From Thermogutta terrifontis (GTDB lineage: Bacteria > Planctomycetota > Planctomycetia > Pirellulales > Thermoguttaceae), in contig NZ_CP018477.1 of the NCBI RefSeq assembly GCF_002277955.1, positions 3,493,206-3,557,205 of the forward strand: 64,000 nt of DNA, written 5' to 3'. A program made the position numbers and the translations under genes. Under the pieces are notes generated by a model, which was given only the letters and a program-made list of their open reading frames with translations, made no database searches and was not told the DNA's origin. The first letter of the stretch is position 1. Each line of letters begins with the position of its first letter. Shown here in pieces: positions 8,340 to 17,900 of this stretch.

Positions 8340-11300
8340 TTGGTGGGATTTCCTATTCCCGTTAACCAGGCGAAACGCGTTTGCGAGAGACATCTGCCGG
8401 CGGAATGGACTTTCCGCAGGCTCGGGCTGCGGCTTGCTCTGTTGCTGGTGACGACAGGCATATTCGCGTCGGAAGCGGGGCTAGATGCGGCCGTCGCGCA
8501 ACAGACGCCGAGCGGTGTCCCGGCGGGTTGGATGACTGAACCCCCCATGGAGATCCCCCAGCCTTCCCCGGTGTCGCCGCCAGGCACCAGCCAGCCGAGC
8601 CAGGGCGGCGGTCCTCCTTCCACGAGTGCACCCCAGGCCGCTCCGGCAACAGAGACCAACCAGCCCGGCCCCCCGGCAGGAACAACGCCGTCAACGCCAC
8701 AGCCAGGCCCACCCACGGTGGAGGAAGTGAAGCCGGAGCAGATTTACCTTCGCGACTCGGACGGCAGCCTGAAGCTCATGCTGGGGTGGACAATGGCCCA
8801 ATTCGAGGAACTTGTTCGCCTCCGCGATGCTCTTGAACAGCGTTCTCGTCCGCCCGCTTACGCTTTGGAAGAGGTGAACATAACAGGCAAAGCCTTCGAT
8901 CGATATGCGGAACTTCTCATCGAATGTAAGGTCCGTGTCCTTACGGACACCCCTGTGCGGATTCCGCTGGGACTGGGGCAGATTATCCTTCGAGAGATCC
9001 CGCGTCGGCCGGATGGGGGTCAGTTGCTCATTTTTCGTAGCCAAAACGACGGCGGATATGTGGTGTTTCTGGAAGGGAAGAAGGATTCCCTTGAGGACAT
9101 CACACTCCAGGCGTGGGTCCCGGTGATTGAAAATGGAAACGATCGGCGTCTCGTGCTCAGTGTCCCGGAGACTCCCGTCTCCCAGTTGGAGATTGAGCTT
9201 CCCGCCGAAAACCCAACTGTCACGTTGGGCCCCGGCGCGACACTGGTCGGAACAGAGACCACGGCTACCAAGACTACCCGGGTGAAAGTGTCTGGTTTGG
9301 GGCCGGGTTTCGAGATGGCTTGGCACGGGGAGGCGACGCCGGAGAAGGAAAAACCGCCCATTCTGGAGACGGTGGGACTAGTCATCATTCGCACCAGTGG
9401 CACGAATGTGGATTTTGATGCCCGGCTCACCATCCGGACATACACCACGCCGTTTGACCGAGTGCGCATCCGTTTGCCGGAAGGAGCGAGTCTGCTGCCC
9501 ACAAGCGCGTCCGGTTATACGGTCACGGAAGTTGCTGGGAATTCAGATGAGGGCGGCTCCGGCCGGGTGGTGGAAGTGAGTTTTCCAAAAAAAATGGTCG
9601 GGCCTGTAGAAATCCGTTTGAACGCCCGGCGGCCTGTGAATTCCCAGAATTGGATGAATCTGGCAGGATTTTCCGTGGAGGATGCTGTTCGCCAGTGGGG
9701 CTACGTCGCAGTGGCGGTCACCGCCGACCAAACACTTGTGTGGGGCAACTTGGCCAGTGTCCGGCAAATTGACCGAGTGCCCAACACGCAGGAATCCATC
9801 GAACCTGCTGCAAGTTTCGAGTATTATTCGCAGCCTTACACGCTTTTCGTCAAGGTGGTTCCCCGCGTGAGCATCTTGTCGGTTTCCCCTCAGTACAGGG
9901 TTGACTTCTCGACTACGGAACTGTTGCTCCAAGGTAGTCTCAGTTGCGAAGTTCGCGGGGGAGATGTGTCCACCATTGAGTTGGAGAAGTCAGGATGGCA
10001 GATTTCTGAAGTGACGCTTAGGGGAGAAGACGTTCCGCTTGTTCTTGCCGAATCTGAAGGATCAGTCATCACCATTGCCCTTCCCCAGCGGATGTCGGGT
10101 AAATTCGAAATCAATTTTAAAGCACGTCAGGATCCGCCGGCACGCGGCGAGGTTTTTCGGCTGACTTTTCCCCGGGTGAAGGCCTCGCGGATTCAGCCGT
10201 CAGAGTTGATTCTGGTGGCCGCACCGAATATTGATTTCCGGCCTCGTCTGCAGGAAAGCGAAGGTGTGATGACGGCCGCGGTCTCTGGGAGTAATCCCGC
10301 TGTCCCCAACGTGTTTGCGTGGCGGCTGGCAAGCCCGGGGGCCATCTTGGCCGCTGAGTGGGACATTCGGCCGCGAGAAATGACCGTGGAAATAGAGACG
10401 CGGGCCCAGGTCCAGGGGAATCAGGCGGAGATAGAACAGCGGCTGCGGTTTCAGGTGGCTTATCAACCGTGGGCTGAGCCCTGGCGGTTGGTCGGACCAC
10501 GGGAGTTGGACGGGAAAGTGGTGGCTCTTCTCGACGGCCGGCCAGTCGAAATGAAAAAGGCTGTGGGGGGCCCACCAGCAAATTCCCCGCCCGCGGTGCT
10601 GCCAGAGAATTCCGCGTCGGAGTACCTGGTGACTCCCCTCACTCCGGTGCTCGGCGTGGCGGAGCTCGTTCTTCGCTACTCGTATCCTTTCCCGGTTGGT
10701 GAGGCCGAGTCCTTCAGATGGCGACTACCGTTGATTCAGCCACGCGATGGTCAGCTTTTGGGGCATCGGTTGATGGTGACTCTGCCAGTCGGGTGGGCAG
10801 TGGATCGTATCAATCCGCCATGGGAAGCCCGGACCAGCACCGTGCCGGCGGGAATGAAGTCGGTGCCGCTGGAATTTGCAACGAGTGCTCCTGTGGGCGA
10901 GGCTACTATTTGGTTGAAAATCCTGGAGATTGCTGGCACGCGCGCGGCTGTTGTGGAGAAACTTCTCATCCAAACACGGATGGACCGCAACATGCGGCAG
11001 GATCGCTGCGTGATGGAATTCCGTACCGCTCGACCCAATCTCCTGGTGCGCCTGCCGCGTGCTGTTCGTGGAGATGTGGCGCAAATCTGGCTGGACGGAC
11101 GAGCAATTCAAGCACGGGTCTCGGGGCGTTCCGAGGTGATGATACCCCTTACCGGCACGGAGGGAGAAATAGCCTCCGCTCAGGATACCTTGCATCACCT
11201 CGAAATATGGTACGAGCTCCCCAGGTTCCGCAGCGATTGGGGCCGTACACGCCTGGAATTGCCGCAAATTGAGGACCCCGTATTTCTGCGGTGGATGTAT

Positions 11301-11897
11301 TGGGAAATCGTCCTTTTGCCGGATGAACATATCGTCTGGACGTCGTCGCCCCTGACCATGGAGTATCGCTGGAGCTGGTTGGGGTATTTCTGGGGGCGTG
11401 TCCCTTCACTTTCAGAAGAAGAACTGGAAAAATGGGCGGGAGTCAACGAGGGTTGGCTCCATGTGTCCGTTCCGGCCAATCGCTACCTATTTAGCAGTCT
11501 ACGCACGGTGAGTGTCGCCGACGTGTGGACGTTTCGGCGGCCATGGATTGTCGCCGTTTGCTCGGGCGCTGTGGTCTTACTGGGATGGGGATGGATTTAT
11601 CTCGGCCGATCCTGGAAGCGACTTGTCGCCCTGGGGGTGATTGGATTTCTGGTCGTGCTCGGGTTGCTGCGTCCGGATGCGGCCCTTCTCGTGGCTGAAG
11701 CGTCAGCTTTGGGGATTGGACTGGCCATCCTGTCCTGGTTCCTTTATCGCGCTGTAACTCCTCCTCAACCATCGCGGGTGGCGATAAGCAGTTGGGGTGA
11801 GCGAACCTCGATGGACACCGTCGTCTGCCAGCGAAGTCTCGACGATGCCGCGTGCACCGTACCTTCCGGGGAAAGTACCACCCACAGTCACGTGTAG
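8340..11897 (+). CDS. giant secreted, membrane-anchored protein of unknown function (module A)
   Basis: 1,185 residues. The TTG at 8340 follows GGTGAGGAAGGG; a GTG at 8343 is equally possible. Layout: a hydrophobic signal segment around residues 28-55, a Pro/Gly/Thr-rich linker to ~125, a very long beta-rich ectodomain (~130-1060) and two or three membrane helices near the C terminus (about 1065-1145), then a short polar tail. The opening of the ectodomain (QIYLRDSDG ... FEELVRLRDALE ... YAELLIECKV) resembles the opening of both halves of the next gene's product. No catalytic motif was recognised. Such a protein would fill the periplasm or reach the cell surface. It ends 19 bases before the next gene, so the pair is almost certainly co-transcribed. 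Confidence 0.8.
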   Translation: MVGFPIPVNQAKRVCERHLPAEWTFRRLGLRLALLLVTTGIFASEAGLDAAVAQQTPSGVPAGWMTEPPMEIPQPSPVSPPGTSQPSQGGGPPSTSAPQAAPATETNQPGPPAGTTPSTPQPGPPTVEEVKPEQIYLRDSDGSLKLMLGWTMAQFEELVRLRDALEQRSRPPAYALEEVNITGKAFDRYAELLIECKVRVLTDTPVRIPLGLGQIILREIPRRPDGGQLLIFRSQNDGGYVVFLEGKKDSLEDITLQAWVPVIENGNDRRLVLSVPETPVSQLEIELPAENPTVTLGPGATLVGTETTATKTTRVKVSGLGPGFEMAWHGEATPEKEKPPILETVGLVIIRTSGTNVDFDARLTIRTYTTPFDRVRIRLPEGASLLPTSASGYTVTEVAGNSDEGGSGRVVEVSFPKKMVGPVEIRLNARRPVNSQNWMNLAGFSVEDAVRQWGYVAVAVTADQTLVWGNLASVRQIDRVPNTQESIEPAASFEYYSQPYTLFVKVVPRVSILSVSPQYRVDFSTTELLLQGSLSCEVRGGDVSTIELEKSGWQISEVTLRGEDVPLVLAESEGSVITIALPQRMSGKFEINFKARQDPPARGEVFRLTFPRVKASRIQPSELILVAAPNIDFRPRLQESEGVMTAAVSGSNPAVPNVFAWRLASPGAILAAEWDIRPREMTVEIETRAQVQGNQAEIEQRLRFQVAYQPWAEPWRLVGPRELDGKVVALLDGRPVEMKKAVGGPPANSPPAVLPENSASEYLVTPLTPVLGVAELVLRYSYPFPVGEAESFRWRLPLIQPRDGQLLGHRLMVTLPVGWAVDRINPPWEARTSTVPAGMKSVPLEFATSAPVGEATIWLKILEIAGTRAAVVEKLLIQTRMDRNMRQDRCVMEFRTARPNLLVRLPRAVRGDVAQIWLDGRAIQARVSGRSEVMIPLTGTEGEIASAQDTLHHLEIWYELPRFRSDWGRTRLELPQIEDPVFLRWMYWEIVLLPDEHIVWTSSPLTMEYRWSWLGYFWGRVPSLSEEELEKWAGVNEGWLHVSVPANRYLFSSLRTVSVADVWTFRRPWIVAVCSGAVVLLGWGWIYLGRSWKRLVALGVIGFLVVLGLLRPDAALLVAEASALGIGLAILSWFLYRAVTPPQPSRVAISSWGERTSMDTVVCQRSLDDAACTVPSGESTTHSHV

Positions 11898-11916
11898 CCG
11901 GGAGGGACGAAAAGCC

Positions 11917-14900
11917 ATGCGCAGCGCACGCTCAATGACGGCCTCTCCAGCACAATGCCACCATCTGGGGAAATGGATCCGAGCCATCCTTGCGGTGTGG
12001 CTCGGAGTGGCTGCACTCACAACGTTGGCTGAGGATGCCGTCGTTTCCAGGACGCCGAGCACCGAAACGGTTTCCGGATTCACTGCCCCTTTGCGCTTCC
12101 GGCGCGTTTTCGTTCCTCAAGATCGACTCAATGAGGTTCGAGATCCTGTTCCGTATTTCCCGCTTAATGCCGCTGAGTTCGAACAAATGATTTCCCGGGT
12201 CAACAACCAGGCTGTGGTCCGCGGCCAAACCGGGGAAATCGTTTCCGCCGTCTATCGCGCGATCTTCCGACAGGAGAGTTTAGTCGGGCTGGAGGGCGAA
12301 TGGTTGGTGGAGCTGCCCCGCACTGTTGAGCAAGCTTTTATTCCTTTGGGGCAGCCGAATATTGCGATCGGCGATGCCACTTGGTCCGATACCGGGGGTG
12401 TGAGCGTTCCCATCCTTACTGATTCCCAAGGGCGGCTTGGAATTCTTGTCAATCGATCGGGCAAAATTCATTTTCGGTGGTCGGCACGCCGACTGCCGTC
12501 CACGAACGACGCAGCGTCAATGAGGTTTTCTCTCACTTTTCCTGTTGCCCTCACGAGCGAGCTTCACCTTATCATGACCGAGCAATGGCAGGTCTCGGTG
12601 GATGATGCTCTTCTTTTGCCAATGGGAACAGCCCCTGGAGAGTTGCCGGGTTATCGTATTGTGTTCAGCGGGAGCCAGCCGATTTCACTCCTTCTTGTCC
12701 GTCCGGAAAGTGAAGAAAAAAACAAGCCTCGGTTGGTTTATCGCGAAAAAGTGGCGTACGAACTCACGCTCCACGGGTTGGAGGCGACCTGGGTGTGGGA
12801 TGTGGACGTGCTCAACGACGGGCTCGACGTCCTCCCTCTTGAGTTGCCAAGCAGTCTTCAGATCGCGGAGGTGAAGCTCGGTGACGCACCCATTTCCTGG
12901 ACTGTGGGACTGACGGACGATGGTCGGCCGCATGGAGTTCGCCTGCGATTCCCCGAACCGCTTCGTGGCCGCGGACGCACCCTCACACTCCGCGGTATCC
13001 AGAACCTGCCACTCGATCGAATCGTGACGCTTCCCTCCCTCTTGCCGGAGAACGCCTTTTGGTTGTCGCGCCATGCCACCGTAGTTGTTCGCCACCCGCT
13101 TCGGCTTTATGACCTGCAACTGGCTGGGGCGCGTCTGAAAGAGGTGATCACTCTACCCGCTGCTCCGGGCGATACCGGACTTGACATTGTTGGAGAAGCA
13201 CCAACCTCGGAAATTCGCGTGCACTGCGGAATCGGGCCGGAAGATCTGGAGGCCACCACCCTTCTGAACTGGAGCTGGGACCGGGATGCTCTGCGGGCGC
13301 AGATGACAACGGCCGTTCGCAGCAGGGCCGGCGAAGTTTTTCAAATTCCCTTCCGCATCAGGGGTGGTTGGGCTGTCGAGGAGGTGACGGCCACGCCGCC
13401 CGACATTGTGGACGACTGGCAATGGCAACCTCCGGCGGAACGTTCCGGCGACGGAACTCTGCTGATCCGCCTGCGCAAACCCATTTCTTCCGATACATCC
13501 GCTGTTTTCAACGTTGTTCTTTCCACAAAATTGCCGGAAGATTGCGAACGGCTCGAACTGCGAGAGATCGTGCCGTTCGCTTCCCAGACAGAGTTCACCA
13601 AGCATCAAGTTTATGGGGCGATCCGTCTGGCAACCTCGTTGCGCGAGAATTTTCAGATTGATTCTCAACCGCAGTTGCCCGTCGCATCTCAGGCTACGTT
13701 GGATTCTCTCAGACCCTGGGCAGTTCTGCCTGCAAGTGCGACGGTCTTTGAAATTGGCTCACCCATTCCCCGGTGCGAATTTCACCGCGTTGCCCGACCA
13801 CGGCGGTTTCTGGCTCAGGTTTCGGGTGTTCTTGCCTTCCGGGGTAAGGTGCTGACGAGCAGTTACGAGGTCTCGGTGCAACCGGACCAAAGCGATCTCG
13901 ATCGTATCCGTGTTTTATGGACCGCCCAGTCCGGTCCAGCGCCATGGCACTGGAAGTGGCGGGATAAAGACGGCCGGGAGGTAACGCTCCGTGTTGCACC
14001 AGTCAAAGACGCTCAACTGGGAAATGATGCGGAGGTCTGGGAGGTGGTGCTTCCCCGGGTGGTCCGGGAGCCGGTCACCCTCATCGCCGAGCGGGAGAGT
14101 CCTCTGGACTCCGGCCCCGTGCCGTTACCGATTCTGCTCGAAGCTGTTCGGTTCGAAGGGGTCCTACAATTGGTGGGCACGGCGGGCGAGTCAGGGCTTG
14201 CTGGCCTCCGTTGGACAACGCGAGGGTTGCGGATGGTGGCCGACGACCGCGGCAAGCCCCCTGGTTTGCCTGTTTTTGCCACCTACCGTTATGAAGGTGG
14301 CACTTCCCTGGGAATCAACGAACTGCCTGAGCTGCGATTGTTCCTGGAAGGCGGAAAGGTGCCTCTCCCGCTTTGGGCACTCAGCGCGAACATTACTTAT
14401 CGGTTGGATTGTCACGGCACGATCGAGCGATGGCACATTTTCAAAATCTCGTGTCCACAGGGAGGTCGCGCCATTTTCACGCGGTCCTTGAACGAAGGAG
14501 ACCCGGTGGAAATGGCGGTGACACTTGACGGTCAGCCGGTGACGTGGGAGACACGGCAAAACGGATCCGGTCCGGCATTTCAGGTGGTTATCCCACCGCA
14601 AGCGCGGGAAGGGCGACTTATCGTCTGGGAGCGGTTTGCTGATCAAAAAGGCTTCATTGCCGATCTGGCCCATTTGAGCCGTCTGTTTCCTGATTTTCCG
14701 GTTTATCACTGGCGGGCCACAGTATGGACACCGCCGGCATATCAGCCGCTGTGTGAGCGCGAATTTCTCAGTTGGGGTTTTTACCCGAATGCTTGGGCCA
14801 GCAGGCTTTTTGGTCCCCTGTGGCGTCCTCCTGATCAACCCCTGTTTATTCCCGATCGCTTGAACCGTGCCCTGTTCGATCCCACATTGCCGCCGCCGGA

Positions 14901-17900
14901 TTTGTCTCTTCGCCGGGCACAGCAGTTTCTGGAATTCCTGGGGGAAAACGCCGCTGCGCTCCTGTTCGCGTCCGATCAGGGGAGTTCCCAGACCACCGGG
15001 TCGGCGGCCCAGGCGTTTCCTCCTACCGGAGCCGCCGCAAAGCCGGAGGGGCGGGGTACGCTCGCCTCGCCGTCTTCCGGCAATAAGCGCCGTCCCATTT
15101 TGTGGCGGGACCTGCTCTCTGATTCGGTTGTGGACAAAGTGTACGACGCTCCGCCGCGGCTCCGGACGGTCATTTTCCTTGTTGATCGGAGGGCTTTTGA
15201 GGAACTTGGGCTGTCCCCGGCAATGCAGTGGAGTCCGGAAGATCTGCCGGAGGGAGTCCTGCAAAACGATTCTCCGGCGGCACTGGCCGAAACGCTCCTG
15301 GAATCAGCAGGCCTGGTCCTCGCAATCACGCCCCGCGCGGTTGTGCTGACTTCCCTCACGGAGTTAGCCCGTCATCGTCAGGAGATCACCTGGGAGAGAC
15401 CGCCAATCTACAAACTGGCAGCGGAAAGCGATTGGGTGCGAGAGATTGAGACCTCGCGGCTGGTCGAGGGCGGTGAAGGATTCTGCCGCGTGCGTGTCTG
15501 GAACGATTTACCCGATGAAGGTCCACTTGCCCCGCGGGGTTCTTGCATGGAAACGGGGCTGGCATTCGCCCGTCAGGGTTGGAACGCCACCGCGTTGCCC
15601 GAAGAGAATTTGGCAGAGAAGCAACCTTTGACGGTGCTTGTGATTCCGGTGGACCTCATTACGGGATCGCGGTGGTTGGGCACATGTCTTGTGTTCCTTC
15701 TGGTGGTGGCACTCCGCGTGCCCCGACGTGTGCTGCTAGGACTGGCCGTGGCTGCCGCGGTCGGAGTGGCGTTTGTGCCGGAGGTATTCGCGCCTGTGCT
15801 GTCCGGGGCATTTCTGGGCACAGTCCTGGCCTTCGTCGTTTCCCTCACGCAGGCAGGCTGGGAAAGCGTGAAGAAGCCGGGCGAAACGGTTCCCCTGTCC
15901 CAGTTCCGGGTTTCGCCCACAGGGGAACCGCACCGTGAGCCCACGGTTACGTCGAATCGATTGGCGAAGACGCGGGGCGCAGCCGGAGCCGTCGTGCTCC
16001 TGATCGTATCACTCGCGACTCTCTCATTTGACGGGAAAATTCATCCCTCGTTTGCCCAGCAACCGCCCGGAGTGGTACCCGAGAAATCAGCCAGTACCGG
16101 GCGCGCTGTTCCCGCATCGCCGCCCGTTTATCGCGTGTTTATTCCGGTGGATGAGCGCGGACAACCCGTGGGGCAGGAAGTGTATGTGCCGGAGGAGTTT
16201 TACAAACAGCTTCAGCGGCGGGCCAGTCCCCTCAACGAGACACCGCCCGGCTGGCAATTTGCTGGGGCGGTTTACCGGGGTACGTTTTCTCCCGCAAATA
16301 CTGCTGATCGTTGGGAAATCACTGATTTTAGTGTGACGTTGGAGTGCCTCCTGAGCGACGCACCGGCCACCCTGGACTTCCCTCTGGGAAGTGATGTCCT
16401 GGTACCCAGCCTGGACGAGCTGCTTATCGATGGTCGGCCCGCATCAGCCACGTGGAATTCAGGCCGTCTCCGCGTGACAATCAGCGATCCGGGGCGACAT
16501 CGACTGCGTATCCCCTTTAAGGTTCAGCCTTCTCTTCAAGGCTCCGTGACGGAAGTGAGTGGGGCAATCCCGCCGGTCGTCAATGCCCGGCTGGAACTTG
16601 CAGGTTCTCCCGAGTTTCTCCGCGTGGAGTTTCCCTCGGCACTGGGACGCGTGGAACGCGATCCGGAAAGCGGTGCGTGGGCGGCCGAACTCGGGCCCAC
16701 AGGCCAGCTTGTCGTGCGCTGGGCGACCGGACAACCACTCTTCGGTGATACCTCGCCGGAAAGCGATGTGCTCTACGTTCTGGATCTTCGGCCGGAAGGA
16801 TTCCACTGGACAGTCCGCTGGAAACTTCGTTCGTTCACTTCGGCCCGCAACCAACTTCAACTGGTGTGTGATCCCGATCTCACTTTGGTGTCGCTGACCG
16901 CAGCGTCGCCCGTGCAGGTGCAGCCGCTCCTCTCCGAGGTAGATCAACAGGTGTTCAACCTTACCTTTTCGGGGCTGGTGCCCTCCGATCAGATCGTGAC
17001 GGCTGAGTTTTCCCAAGCGATGGAGGAATCGCCAGGGGGAATTCGTCTCCCCACAGTGCGTCTGGCCGACGTCGCACTGGGCCGCCAGGACCTGGTGGTG
17101 AATGTGGGTCCGGGTCTGAAGGTGGTCGCATCGCACTCCCCGCGGTGGCAACTTGCAGATTTGGGTGAGATCCAGGGGCGCTGGCAACTTCAGATGGCCG
17201 GCACCGCCCTCGCTTATACATGTTCCGCGCCGTCTGAGTTCTGGGGGGCCTGGATCCTTGCAGACCCCCCGCGTGTGCAAACGGACGACGCCCTTCAGAT
17301 CACGGTGGGCGAAGCATCAGCCCATCTGACGTGGCAGGTGTTCTTCCCGAAAGATCAACCGCTCCCCGGCGTATTCCATGTGCGCCTGCCACCTGATTTC
17401 CATGTGAACAGAATCGCGCTTTACAAAGGGGCCGTGGAAACGCCCGTTTTGTCTTCGCTGGCCGGGGAGGGTCAACTGCTCCTTTTGACAGGCGAGGTTC
17501 CGACTGGTGAGGCCCGTTTGGTGGTCGAAGGAACCATCTCCATTCTTCCGGACGTGGAATGGTCCTGCCCACGGTTTACTCTTCAGGAGGCCGATTCCCG
17601 AAGTCTCACCGTCGTGCTTTTTCAATCCTCGGGGGTGAAGGCGGAAGTTGTCCGCACCGAGCAATTCGAACCGCTCTCTGTGGCCTCCGGTTTGATTTTG
17701 CCACCCGGTGATGATTCGCAGGTCGGAGCGTACGTATCCCAAAGCCCCTCGACCGCCGACCTTCACCTGCGGGTTCGCGTGCAAGAACATTCCTGGCCCG
17801 CTGAGGCGACGGTGCGAGTTTGGCAGCAAAACGACCGATGGCTGGGCGAAGTGCTCTGGGATCTCGACTTCGGTGACGCCACAGTCCAGGAAATTCCCAT

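Noticed and set aside
11797-11916. Earlier start for the 2,493-residue protein
   Set aside because: It would overlap the previous gene by 100 bases; the start at 11917 has a good ribosome site and a signal helix soon after it.
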